The notes: generated by a model not told the origin, from the letters alone. 64,000 nt of DNA from Trichobilharzia regenti (GCA_944472135.2 OX235262.1:23111362-23175361); one strand, 5' to 3'; shown: positions 1 to 10,750, counted from the stretch's first letter. Numbers and translations: made by a program.

Positions 1-30
1 TTCTTTTAATGTTGGAGATACAATTAATTA

Positions 31-806
31 TAATATCATTCATGGAAAATTCCCATTGTGACATTTAGAAAATCAAAACAAGTGATTCAACGAAAGGACT
101 CTTTTCAACAACGAATTTATTATCAAGCTGTACAATCGTATATATAAATGGTTTCTAAGATGTTATATCCGGTGGGGGAATTGAATCATAGGTGTGAATG
201 CATAAAACAATAATAATAGGGTGGTGAGAGCTGACTGTTAGTCAAAATCGGTGGACAGTAATTTACGTCAACGTTTATGTCCCAAATATTCGTCGTGAGA
301 AAAATGAGAACAAAGGCTTTGCGTAGGCTGATAACAATTAACATATAGATGATCTATCATTCAAGAAACAACCACAAAGAGATGCGAGGTTAACTTTCTC
401 TGGGAAACAAGCAATCAGAGGACTGAGTTTTTCTGCTAACAATAATCTATAACAATCTACATGAAAATCTATAAATACGCGTTTATTTCGTAAATAAAGG
501 ATCTGTTTCCTGGCCCTTGTCTTCTGTTGTCACAATAGTAGTATGAAAATTAATTAAAATGTTTGTGGTTATAATCATAGTTAAATGTCAAGTGGCAAAA
601 CAATTAATGTCATATATAGAATAATTCATATGAATTATTACTATTTTATGCATTCACATTATGACTCAATTCCCTCACCGGATATAACTTCTTAAAAAAC
701 ATTTATATTCACGATTGTACAGCTTGATAATAAATTCGTTGTTGAAAAGAGTCTCTTCGTTGAATCACTTGTTTTGATTTTCTATAATATCATTCACGGA
801 GAATTC
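31..806. repeat. Palindromic repeat split by a solo LTR
   Basis: Bases 62-219 and about 625-800 are inverted copies (both hold the segments around 'acaagtgattcaacgaa' and 'ttcaattcc'). A 23-base near-identical segment flanks the arms in direct orientation (31-53 and 784-806). A solo LTR sits in the loop. No coding capacity is seen; a related fragment lies at 33215-33270. Confidence 0.55.
220..533 (+). mobile_element. Solo LTR, copy 1
   Basis: About 314 bp flanked by the 5-bp direct repeat AATAG (215-219 and 534-538). It has a TATA-like CTATAAATACGC and an AATAAA signal near the 3' end, in the order expected for an LTR. It shares sequence with copies at 13371, 46224 and 61358. No internal gag-pol is attached. 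Confidence 0.7.
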
Positions 807-891
807 ACTTCATATTAAAACTTTCACTGAAGAAGTTCTTGTCTAAAAAAGGACAATGAAAGCATGGCGAATTACAATAAATCACACCAGC

Positions 892-1110
892 CATCGGTGA
901 CACAGGGGTAGGATGCTCGCCAACCACGCCTCGCGTGATCCGGGGTTTGGTCCCTGGCCATGGACGCACTCCTTTACCTCGCTAAGCTAACAATAGGACT
1001 GGTAAAGAGGGAAGGTTGAGCATGAGGCTAGCAACTCCATCCCGTAAAAATAAACACCACTGTTACAGAAACTTCAAGCTTTATGTTCCACCAGGAACGT
1101 GAAGGAATTT
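892..1110 (+). mobile_element. SINE B copy
   Basis: A tRNA-like head (GGTGACACAGG box A, GGGTTTGGTCCC box B) is followed by a body resembling the RTE 5' end (GGTAAAGAGGGAAGGTT ... ACAGAAACTTCAA) and a tail resembling the RTE 3' end (TATGTTCCACCAGGAACG). It lies beyond VPS54 exon 1415-1233, in the next intron. Confidence 0.7.
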
Positions 1111-1232
1111 TAAAAAATACAAACAACAGCGATCAGCTCAGTAGTTAACCCAACTAAATTCAAATGCATGAAAAATTAATTAAATAATTCTACAGAACTA
1201 AAGAGAAAAATTGTTATGAAGATATATCTTAC

Positions 1233-1415
1233 ATTGAGTAGATCAGTTAACCGATCTAAAACAAATTCTGTAGCCAATGGTTGACACGGTAATTTCTCAT
1301 CCAATTTAATATATGCATTAATCATTGGCAATAAGAGAACAACAGTACCAACAATAATATATTGTTCCCCATTTAGAAAAAGATGATTCTGTGTTCTAAC
1401 TGTTTCATTCTGTAA
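1233..1415 (-). CDS. VPS54: VPS54 exon, start of Vps54 domain
   Basis: A 183-nt phase-0 exon of 61 codons. It lies between a good acceptor (TTTCAG before 1415) and a GTAAGA donor after 1233. The translation contains GEQYIIVGTVVLLL followed by TEFVLDRLTDLLN, which matches the start of the conserved Vps54 domain (EGxxYAVVGTVLLL ... TDMLTRLSDLLK in animal VPS54). The next exon of the protein lies left of the window. Confidence 0.85.
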
Positions 1416-1595
1416 CTGAAATGTTATTTAGAATTAGAATAATAATAATAATAATTAGCGCAATACGACAAGAAGACAAGTTAATACGTAACACACAAAA
1501 ACAAAATTCCATAGGGGAATTATGACAAAAAATATAATTTTCAAGTATTGGTTTTGTAGGGATTTTGTTTGATTCGATGGGGAATTTCATCATGA

Positions 1596-1845
1596 GCTGA
1601 CATCAGTTAGAGAACCACTGGAAAACCTGAAGGGAGTACTGAACAGCGGTTTCGTCCTAATTTAGGACTCTTCATCAGTACGCACACACGCCCCACCCAC
1701 AGGGATCAAACCCGGCACCTTCAGGTTACGAGGCCAAGCTTGTTGACCACTCATACATCAGAGCTGATGTCCAATGTCTCAAAGAACCTAACTTCTATCG
1801 TTTCGCGATTTTAGAACAACCACCAACCAATGTAACCCCCCCCTA
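1596..1845 (-). mobile_element. tRNA-hammerhead repeat R1
   Basis: A divergent copy of the family best seen at 58480-58743: a tRNA-like head followed by a hammerhead-like segment and the end CTAACTGATG. It sits directly left of the RTE 5' end. Confidence 0.6.
1636..1681 (-). ncRNA. Hammerhead-like motif in R1
   Basis: Stem I is GUACUG/CAGUAC, the core reads AUGAAGA (C3 changed to A), stem II is the perfect GUCCUAA/UUAGGAC, then GAAA. Of the conserved core bases only C3 deviates, so it is probably inactive. An alternative register keeps CUGAUGA intact but adds three bases before stem II. Confidence 0.5.
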
Positions 1846-2034
1846 GACTATTAGCTCGCTAGCTTTTTAGCCTGTCCAAAGACCCGATAAAGAGGGAGGG
1901 TTGGGGCGTGGTGCTAACAACTCCAACCCCCAAAACTCAACCAAACCGCTACAGAAACTTCAACGCATAAATACATTAAAAATTCTAAAAATATAGACAA
2001 TAACCTTATTTATCGCTGGAATCGGGGAAGCGAA

Positions 2035-3307
2035 ATGACGCAGGCTGGTGAAAGCCTTCGGGAAGCCAGTCAGCCGATGTGCCTTCTTCCCATGAAAGCA
2101 AACGAAAGGATGGGTACCTGGGATGTTCGTACAATGTACGAAACTGGAAAGGCTACCCAGGTAGCCGCCGAAATGAGGAGATATAGAATAGAAGTGTCGG
2201 GAATCTGCGAGAGCAGATGGAACCGATGTGGTAGGTGCTAACTACCAATTGGGGAGACAGTAATTCATTCTGGCCACCCAGAGGACAATCACGAGCACAC
2301 CGAGGGAGTGGCCATCATGATGTCACCAGCAACAGCCAAAGCTCTCATGCAGTGGGAACCAATCTCCTCCAGGATAATGACAGCCAGATTCAACTCAAAA
2401 GGAAGGAAGGTTACAACTATTCAATGCTATGCGCCTACAAACGTCTCAGAACAAGAAAACAATAATGGACAACGTCCCAAATGGCGATATCAAAATCCTG
2501 ATGGGCGACATGAATGCGAAGCTGGGAGGAGACAACACAGGAAGAGAACTCACCATGGGTCCAGAGGCCCTCGGTGAAATGAACGACAATGGTGAACTCT
2601 TCTCAGACTTCTGCGCCTTCAATGATTTGGTGATTGGCGGTAGTGTGTTCAAACACAAGGATATACACAAGACGACATGGATTTCACCAGATGGAAACAC
2701 CAAGAATCAAATAGACTTCATCTCAATTTCAAGAAAGTGGAGACGGAGCCTACTGGACACAAGGTCAAGGAGAGGAGCAGATGTGGGTTCAGACCACTAT
2801 CTAGTACAAGGGACTTTCAAGGTGAAGCTAAAAGCCTCGAGGATAGCTGGGGATAGGCCACAATGCAAGTTCAACACTCAGAAACTGAAGGACACAACCA
2901 CAAAAGACACTTTCACTGCAACTGTCAGAGCAAAGCAGGAAACACTACGCGACATCACTGAAGAATCATGCGTGGAAGAACATTGGAAGTCTCTGAAGGC
3001 GATTCTCAACGAAACGTGTTCAACGGTTCTAGGAAGAAAGAAGAGACAAGACAAGGAATGGCTCTCAACGGACACTTGGAAATTAATAGAAGAGAGGAGA
3101 ATGGTGAAAGAGAAAATGATTCAATGCAAGGACGGACAGGAGAAGGAGACGCTGAGCTCAACTTACAAAGCACTGGACAAAGAAGTGAAGAAGAGTGCTA
3201 GGAAGGACAAAAGACGATTCTACGACAACCTGGCCACTGAAGCTGAGAAGGCAGCAGGCAAAAGGGACCTGAGGACACTATATCAGATAACCAAGCGAAA
3301 CCTTTAA
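2035..3307 (+). pseudogene. RTE endonuclease domain and linker, frameshifted
   Basis: The endonuclease motifs occur in order across at least three frames: MGTWDVRTMYETGKA and GICESRWNR (2100-2230), TTIQCYAPT (about 2415-2445), GDMNAKLG (about 2507), NQIDFISISRKWR and the catalytic GSDHYLV (about 2790). A basic linker follows up to a stop at 3305. In a working RTE this domain nicks target DNA to prime reverse transcription. Confidence 0.8.
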
Positions 3308-3439
3308 AAAACAGCCAAGGGAACCCAATTACCAAGGAAGAAAAACAGATTAAACAATGGGCGGATCACTTCAAAGGACCGACCATTACCTGCAACCCGT
3401 CCAGAAATACCAACAACAGCAAGTACACAACTGCAAGTT

Positions 3440-4260
3440 GACACCAATCCTCCAACGGAAGCTGAAGTCTTGAATGCAATCAAGCTTCTGAAAGCTGGAA
3501 AAGCAGCTGGACCAGATGGAATACCCCCTGAAGCACTGAAAGCGGACCCAGAGACGACAGCAGATATGCTGACTCCATTATTGCAAAAGGTCTGGAAGGA
3601 GGGAAAGGTGCCTACTGACTGGAGGAAAGGTTACCTCGTGAAACTACCAAAGAAGGGCGACTTAGGCGTCACTCTGCAAGAACTGGCGAGGAATCATGCT
3701 CCTGTCGACGCCAAGTAAAATCCTGAGTCGCATCATCCTGGAGAGATTAAAGGACGCACTGGAGACAGAACTCCAGCCAGAACAAGCTGGATTCAGGAAA
3801 GGCAAATCATGTTCTGACCAAATTGCAACTCTACGCATCATCATCACAGAACAAAGCATGGAATGGCAATCAAACCTCTACCTCAACTTTATAGACTTTG
3901 AGAAGGCCTTCGACAGCGTTGACCGTGAAGTAATTTGGAAACTACTCGAGTACTACGGCGTACCCCAAATATTCATCAACCTTATTCAACAGCTGTACGA
4001 CAACGGCATATGTCAAGTGATCCACAACAGGAAACTCAGCGAGGCGTTTGGAGTAAACAAAGGAGTCAGACAAGGGTGCTTATTATCACCAATGATATTC
4101 CTAATTGTGGTGGACTGGATTATGCGTCAGACAGTGAGTGGGAAACGAGAAGACATGGGTATCCTGGACCGATGTGAAAAACCTAGAAGACCTGGATTTC
4201 GCGCGTGGATGATTTATGTTTGATGTCACACAAAATCGAAGACTTACAAGCGAAAACCGA
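3440..4260 (+). pseudogene. RTE reverse transcriptase domain, frameshifted
   Basis: The finger motif KAAGPDGIPPEALK is followed by palm motif A (NFIDFEKAFDSVD), motif B (GVRQGCLLSPMIF) and the DD of motif C (DDLCLMSHK), split over three frames at about 3700 and 4200. Motif C reads VDDL where family members have ADDL. It cannot encode a working enzyme. Confidence 0.85.
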
Positions 4261-5038
4261 CAAACTGGTCGAAGAAGCAGCCAGCGAAGACAGGACTCCA
4301 GGTGAACATAGACAAGACACAGGTTATGAAAATAACCAACCAACAACAAAAACACAACAGCAACATCCAGCGCCAATCACCATCAACAGAAGAGATTCTC
4401 AAGAGGTCATTTCATTCACTTATCTGGAGGGAGCATTGTCTCAACTACAGGAACGGAGGAACGGACGAGGATGTCAAATCGAGCGAGAATCAGGGAAGGC
4501 GAGAAACACATTCATCAACCTGAAACCAATCTGGAAATCTTCGTCACTCAGTCAGCATCAACAACAAAATTCGGTCGGATTTTCAATACAAACAACGTCA
4601 AGTCAGTCAGTTCTTCTATACGGATCAGATCAGAAACTTGGCGGGCGGGCGGGTCACAAAGAATATTTCCAACAGGCTGGCTATCGCAGACCTTCATCAA
4701 CAACTGTATTCGATCTATAATGAAGATCAGATGGCCGGGCCGGAAAGAATCACCAACAAGAAACTATGCGAACAAACAAAATAAAACAAGAACCAATCGC
4801 CAACCAACAAATATGCAGGAGAAAGTGGAGACGCTGAGGAGGCCGCTGGGTGACATCGCGTGCGTGTCAGGCTATTGCTCGAGTGGAACCAGGCCGAATG
4901 GGAAGCGGCGAGTGGGTCGTCAGTGCGAGGGTGACATGGAGGAGATGGTGTGAAGAGGAGTTGAAACAGTATGGACTAAGATGGATGCAGGTGAAAAGTA
5001 CAGCAGAAGGAAGACAGAAGCAGCTGGAGACGTGCAGT
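4261..5038 (+). pseudogene. RTE C-terminal region
   Basis: Remnants of the region after reverse transcriptase (NIDKTQVMKI, LLYGS, TRTNRQPTNMQEKV, WRRWCEEELKQYG), spread over several frames. The same segment is the commonest surviving part of the truncated RTE copies at 33455 and 44017. Confidence 0.65.
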
Positions 5039-5163
5039 TGAAGCCCTATGTTCCACTAGGAACCCAAGGAAACAATAATAATAATAACAATCGCCATTCA
5101 TAAAGGGAACTAATTGTTTTAAATAATAATTATTATTATTAATGTCATAAAGTTGTGAATTAC

Positions 5164-5606
5164 TTTTGCTTTATTTTCGTCTGTTTCACATAATAAATCA
5201 TCAATTATCTGCTGGACTGTTCTGGACATGTAGCTGCTTGCCATCTTTCTTGATCTAATAAATTATTCAATTTTTCACATTTTTCACGATGAAAACAATC
5301 AATGATTAATTTAATCATATTGACGACAAGATTGCGTAATACTAGATCTGATTGAAGACTTGATGATATGTATTGATCATTTGAAGTGTATCCATTATTG
5401 GTAGTAGTGAGGTTAGATTTATTATTTGTATCTCCACGATTAGATCGAACAAGCGACTTTTGCGTAGAATTAGGATCACAGTTTTTAACAGATGATAAAA
5501 TAGTGCCAGAATGTTGTAAAGAATTTTTCGCACTCTCCAACTGAGGACCAATGATTGTTTCAACAGGAATGTCAGAGAATCTTAACCAGGCGCGTAGAAC
5601 ATACAC
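5164..5606 (-). CDS. VPS54: VPS54 exon with a 1-nt frameshift
   Basis: The acceptor (AAAAAG before 5606) and the donor (GTAATT after 5164) frame an exon that should start and end in phase 0. It is 443 nt long, one base short of a multiple of three. The first part reads VYVLRAWLRFSDIPVETI and then a Ser/Asn-rich stretch. Next comes the VPS54 signature FHREKCEKLNNLLDQERW (compare FHEERxxKLSLLLDNERW). Shortly after, near 5214, the frame runs into TAA. Shifting by one base restores VQQIIDDLLCETDENKAK, which fits the family and joins the next exon in phase. The defect could be an assembly indel, a polymorphism or a real lesion. Confidence 0.8.
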
Positions 5607-5794
5607 CTTTTTATGTAATACAGAAAATGGGGGAATTGTAATACAAAGGAAAAATATTCTTAAACGTATATCGTAAACAAAGAACACGCTAAAGGATATG
5701 ATCTAATTATTTTAGGCAGTATAAGTTTATGTGCTGAGGCACGAGAGTAAGTCTTGGTGTGTCAAGCCCTAAGATACCAACTGTATAACAAAAA

Positions 5795-6053
5795 CAGAAG
5801 TATGCAAAGCATAATTTGTAACAAAATGGAGATGGATTGATCGGGCATACATTGAGGAGACCATCAAATCACATCACGCCAATGCTAGAGTGGAATCCAA
5901 ACGGAAGTGACGAGTGGGTCGTCGGTGTGATGTTGACATGGAGGAGATCGTGAGAGGAGGAGATGAAAGATTATGGACACAAAATAAGAAAAAGTGGAGA
6001 TGTGTTGTTGAAGCGATATGTTCCACTCGGAACCCACGGGAGTAGTAATAATT
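5795..6053 (+). mobile_element. RTE 3' fragment (RTE-B)
   Basis: Only the last about 250 bp of an RTE (segment GTTCCACTCGGAACCCACGG) and a short AT-rich tail. It abuts RTE-C tail to tail at about 6048. Confidence 0.7.
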
Positions 6054-6960
6054 TTATTATTATTATTAGGTTCCGAGTGTAACATTGGGCTTCGAAAACG
6101 CATCGCTATTTCTCCCTCTTCTCTCGGTTCTCTTCAACTGGTCCAACAATTGCCCACGAGGTCTCACCTCCTCCCGAAACGATCACCTCCATATGTCACC
6201 CTCGGACCCAAACTCAACTCAACTCGTCGTTTCCTATTAGGTCTCATCCCTCCAGGATCCGCCTGGCGCCTGAGTTCACCCAACGATTCTTCTTTCGACT
6301 TCCTTCGGTATATTCGTTAAGCAATAGTTTCTTGATCAGTTCATCCTCAGAGTTGGCTGGTGCTAACTCTTTTCGATTGGCTATTTGATTTTCAGTATAG
6401 AGCCAGAGAAGGCAGTTGTTGATAAAGTTTAAAGGAGTTCAAATGGAAATGCTTCCCATTGACGCATCCGCCAAGTCTCTGAACCACAGCACTGAACAAC
6501 TTGGCGTTCGTGTTGACAATCCGAATCTTGTTCTTTATGCTGAGGGTCAGCTGATTTCCACACTGATTTCAGATGCATGAAGGTCTGTAATGGTTTTACG
6601 ATAGCGGTTGGCTTTGACATTCTCATCTGTATCGCCTAATAGGCAAAGGAAGTGACCCTTTACAAATCTCTTCCATTGACCTTGGTTGGCGCTTTGTTGC
6701 TGTTGTTGTTGGCGGTGGTGGTGGTTGTGGTCAGCTATCTTCATCCCCATTGTCTTGTCCATATCAACTTGAAGTGCTATCTTTACTGTCTGCCTTCTCT
6801 GACAACTTGTTGGCTTTCGCCTGTAGATCTTTGAGTTTGTGTGACATTAAATATAAATCATCTGCGAAATCCAAATCTTCTAGAGTCGTTTTGTTAACCC
6901 CAACGTATTCCAGTTTACCATTAGTATGAATTAGTGTTTTATCATTGAAAAACCCCATCC
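6046..6960 (-). mobile_element. RTE 3' fragment (RTE-C)
   Basis: A 5'-truncated RTE starting at its ATT-repeat tail (6050-6062). Remnants include LDFADDLYLMSHKLKDLQ (reverse transcriptase motif C, about 6860) and DKTMGMKI. It is interrupted by stops. Confidence 0.75.
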
Positions 6961-7024
6961 ATCAAAAATTTAGTTCTAAGTAGAGTGTAATTTTTATTAT
7001 AAAAGATAATAATAATAAACATAC

Positions 7025-7463
7025 CTGAAATGTACTTAATAATTTGACTAATTCTCGAAAATCACACCATTTCACCTTATCAAAAGCATATTCCCCAAAG
7101 CCTGTTGTAGATCCAATATCCACTGATGCAGATGTAATCAGCGTTGTCGTGGATAAACGTTTTTGTGGATTAGGTGAATTCCCGGATGATACATTATTTG
7201 TTGTTGTTGTTGATAATGCTGCTGCCACTGGTGTTGTTGTCGTTGTTGTTGCCGTCGTCAATCTTGACTCCACTGGATTACTAGACCCTAAACGGAATCT
7301 AGATGAGACAAGAGATGTTAAACGTCTTTGAGATGTATTCGCTGTATCCCAAAGTGTTTCATGCATACACTTGGCTAATTCTTTAGCTTTATCGATACTA
7401 ATTGTATGCGTTGATTGATGTGATGTTGAAGAAGGAGTGGCAGGAGAAGGAGGAGAAGAAACA
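7025..7463 (-). CDS. VPS54: VPS54 exon with lineage-specific Ser/Thr/Pro insert
   Basis: The donor is clear (TTTCAG|GTATGT, exon end 7025, phase 0) and joins the next exon in frame. The start is uncertain. The nearest usable acceptor is CCCCGAG before 7463, with an alternative ending ATTAG before 7397; both leave the same phase. Conserved parts are IDKAKELAKCMHETLWDTAN-QRRLTSLVSSR and WCDFRELVKLLSTFQ, which match the VPS54 region before the C-terminal domain. Between them lies a low-complexity insert of Thr, Ala, Ser and Asn (about 7085-7290), apparently absent from vertebrate VPS54. Confidence 0.7.
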
Positions 7464-7934
7464 CTCGGGGAATTAATTATTATTATTATTTATAACACCA
7501 TTTTCGACAGATTTATTCCGTTGATTACAGCACAGATTCTTTTCAAAGATATCTACAACATCCTAGAATTGTTGTTTGTTTTTTTCAAAAATAACACAAG
7601 AGAAAGCAATTTTAATAGAGTTGAACAATACAATACAATGTAACTAAAATACAAAACCTATTCTACCTACCATTAATCAGCATCATAAGAGATTAATTTA
7701 GAACAACACATTTAAGCGAACAATATATTGTGTTTTCAATTAGATCTCATCACGCTTAACTCTAATATACATAAGTTTACAAATAAAAATTCAAATATAA
7801 ACCAATCATCGTGTCTTGACTATAGGATAATAAGATGGTGAATATAAATTGTGCAATTAGTCATAATATTAGTAGTAGTAATAATAATAATGGTTTTATC
7901 AGTAATAAGGATGAAAAAGTGAGGCAGTGTGTGA

Positions 7935-8385
7935 TAATTTTCTATACTTTGATTTGTAAGGGTTAATATGTTTTTACGAGTTGATCGCGGATTGATATCA
8001 ATTAGAGAACCATTGAAAACCAGGGAGTACTAGACAGCTGCTGCTGTTTCATCCTAGTTTGGGAATCATCGCCAGTGCGCACCCACCACCAAGGTTCGAA
8101 CCCACGACCTTCTGGTTACAAGGAAAGCTAGCTCGTATACCATTCAGCCACTGGGACCCGATTTAATGGCCCATCAATTCTAACTTCTACCAATTCGTGA
8201 TTTAGCACGACCCCAACCATTGTCGTTGGTGGGACATCCATCCACACACGTGACATTTAATTGGATCTCATTGGTCACGACTTCTCACTAGAAGTCAGGA
8301 AACTGCAACCTGTAGTAAGTTACTAGAGAGCATCAGATTAATTTTCTATAGTTGGCTTTGTAAGGGTTTGTTATGCTTTTTACGA
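7935..8385 (-). mobile_element. tRNA-hammerhead repeat R2
   Basis: A full-size copy with the tRNA-like T arm GGTTCGAACCC (8094-8104 on the plus strand) and a hammerhead-like segment (about 8027-8078) whose core has C3 changed to G. It is almost identical to R3 at 16205. Confidence 0.65.
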
Positions 8386-8458
8386 GCCATTAAATTGTAA
8401 CTTAATAAATAGGGGTTTCTTATGTGTAGTCAGAGTCTTCATATGTTTCTTTATAAAA

Positions 8459-8985
8459 CTACTCGGATAGCCCATCTCCGTCAAGGAATCGTAAATATAT
8501 ATTCAAATTCCTTTTGTAAGAGGTCATCCGTACATATCTTCCTTGCTCTGCTCGCAAAACATTTAACAACATTCCTTTTGTATTTAATTGGCACGTAACT
8601 AAGGAAGTGTGTGTGTATTGCCCTGTGAATGTGCTTTTTCTACACACGCTTCTTACAAGTGACCCATCTTCTCGCCGACTTAGCAAGACATCCAGAAAAT
8701 GTAGTTTATTCTCCTGCTCTTCTTCACAAGTAAAATTAAGCGAAGGGTGGACGTGGTTGAATTTCAGCAACAATTCGTCTATATTAACATTCTCATCAGC
8801 TAAGATAAATGTATCATCGATATATCGGTACTACATATCAAATTGTTTGATGATGTCCCGTTTTCAAGTTTTGCGAGAAAGAAGTCAGCTAATATGAGGC
8901 CTAATGGTAAACCCATAGCTATTCCACCTACTTGTCGATAGTATGAATTACTGAAGACGAAGTGAACATTCATTATGCATTTAAG
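8459..8985 (-). pseudogene. PLE reverse transcriptase remnant
   Basis: Read from 8985 down: IAMGLPLGLILADFFLAKLE (motif B), RYIDDTFILADENVNIDE (motif C, with a stop nearby) and LHFLDVLLSRREDGSLV with RKSTFTGQYTH. These are the standard PLE motifs. Stops and the lack of an N-terminus make it a pseudogene. Confidence 0.75.
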
Positions 8986-9279
8986 AAGTAATTTTTATTT
9001 GTAAACATATATATATATTAGAGTTAAGCCTGATGAGATTAATTGGAAACAATATTGTTCGCTTAAATGTGTTGTTCTAAATCGTACTATGGGAATATTT
9101 AATATATTAGAAGATTAACTGTTATCAAAAACCTCTCCAAGAACAATCTACTTATGATATTTGATGATGCGTATCTGAATAGTTCAACTAATTTTGTAAT
9201 TCAAATGAACTGTCGTCAAGATTTGACAGAATAGTTCTAAAATATTTGGGCGCCGAGTGAGAAGTAGACATTTGCATAA

Positions 9280-9645
9280 ATTTATATTTGTAAAATCTCA
9301 GAGAGATTGAAATGTGCAATTCCAACGTTTCCTACGATCGGCAATCTGGACCGAACTTCTTCAGAGAAATTCATCGAAATTAACACAACAGAGGTTTATA
9401 TATATATATATATATATATATTTAAGGAACATCTCTTGTTTTTAAAAACTTTGTCCAATCATGAGTCATAAAACAGGTATCAACAAGTATAATGAACAAA
9501 ATTGTATGATCTGTGATACATATCCATTTTTATTTATGAATCAGGATTTCCCATGCATCAGCTAACATCACACCTCCATGTCTGTTCAAACGTTGGAATT
9601 ACTCATTTCAATCTCGCTGAGATTTTACAAATATAATTTTTTACA
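9280..9645. repeat. Inverted PLE-arm pair
   Basis: About 50 bp at 9282-9331 recurs inverted at 9588-9641 (TTGTAAAATCTC ... CCAACGTTT). The left arm continues into a hammerhead motif. The interval holds a TA microsatellite. Confidence 0.55.
9318..9370 (-). ncRNA. Hammerhead motif with canonical core in a PLE arm
   Basis: On the minus strand: core CUGAAGA (9364-9358), an imperfect stem II with UCGG/CCGA, then GAAA (9331-9328), the self-complementary ACGU as a minimal stem III, and U17 at 9324. Stem I pairs UUCU with GGAA. All invariant core bases are present. Minimal stem III is typical of PLE hammerheads, which can act as dimers. Confidence 0.5.
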
Positions 9646-9681
9646 AATGTTTAATCTTGTAATTACTGCCCTTTTTCCCTT

Positions 9682-9724
<43 letters not shown>
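9397..9724. repeat. Two TA microsatellites
   Basis: TA repeats at 9397-9421 and 9684-9724, separated by the right PLE arm. Confidence 0.9.
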
Positions 9725-9727
<3 letters not shown>

Positions 9728-10199
9728 TGTTATAACTGCCAACGTAAAGAATAGCAACCACTGAGTGCGAATACCAATTGCCTTGAAGAGTTAACGTCAA
9801 CGTTAATTTATAGAACCCAGCTTTATAACAGTGCCGCTGTGAAAACTGTTCACGAGTTGACGTGTAAATTTCATCCTTATCTCATATTTAAGGACTGTTT
9901 GGATAATAGATTAATAGCACATAGTCGCAAATGGTTCTTGTGGAGGTTGCATGTACATCCATTGTTTTTCAAACGCAATTGATGGACATGCATTCAGATG
10001 TACCGACCGTAAAAAAAAAAAAGAAGAAGTGTTCGAAATGGTAAGTCACACACGTTTCTTTTAGAAAACCAAGCTGCCGCTAACTAACAGATACTTTCCA
10101 TCTGCCATTATAAGGTCATGAAGACTGAGGTGACATCCACGGCTGCACGGAACGGAAATCTCTTTATTTCAACTATCCAATAGTACTAGCATTGTAGGC

Positions 10200-10750
10200 A
10201 TATAGAGCTTCATGGAAGATCAATACCGCCACTCTGCTTTTGGCGGGTAGGATGTTATTGTTCATATGCATGAAACTTTTTTTGATAAAGAAAAAAGTGC
10301 AATCATAGTCGCCACAGAGCAAATAATGTATGAGTATTGGGACTTTACGGCGCTATCATTGGTGAAAGAATCATGCAAATAATTCCAATTCGTAGTGCAA
10401 AGACTCTCCTACATATTAGAAAAGACAGTTAGTAATTCCGGTTAGCATAATTGATACACACGAATGGACAAGATACTATAGGTTAACAGGGTTAAGTCTG
10501 ATTGAATATCGTGTCAATCATTCATATGACTTTTTCGCCCCCCTCCCGCCCCCCCCAATCGCTAGAACGCATACTAATTCCATCGAAGGCTTCAGGAGAA
10601 GACTGAAGAACAGGATTTCACAGATAAATGACCCAAAAAAATGTCATTTTTAATCACCTCGATTAAAATATGTATGGGAACTGGTTTAAATTTGAATCTC
10701 ATACAGCTCATAGTAACTGGGATCTATTTTTGAATAATGTCAGGGAAAAG
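10200..10750 (+). pseudogene. Merlin transposase relic
   Basis: Heavily decayed IS1016/Merlin-type transposase. Recognisable pieces are IIPIRSAKTLLHIRK, IIDTHEWTRYY (the HTDEW motif), YRVNHSYDF and HTNSIEGF...RLKNRIS. These correspond in order to the protein at 14540-15091. A C-rich run near 10540 interrupts it. Confidence 0.6.

Larger units (their letters stand above)
1850..5092 (+). mobile_element. Near full-length RTE-clade LINE (RTE-A)
   Basis: A LINE with 5' UTR, apurinic-like endonuclease, reverse transcriptase, C-terminal region and the RTE-type 3' tail of AAT repeats (5073-5090). All reading frames are broken by stops and frameshifts. It lies in the VPS54 intron between 5164 and 1415 on the opposite strand. 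Pieces of the same clade recur across the window. Confidence 0.85.
7697..9083 (-). mobile_element. Penelope-like element between inverted arms
   Basis: Inverted arms of about 100 bp (7697-7800 and 8985-9083) enclose a reverse transcriptase remnant and an inserted tRNA-hammerhead repeat (R2). Inverted terminal arms are typical of PLEs. Confidence 0.65.

Noticed and set aside
8607..8897. Plus-strand open frame over the PLE
   Set aside because: Antisense shadow of the minus-strand RT remnant.
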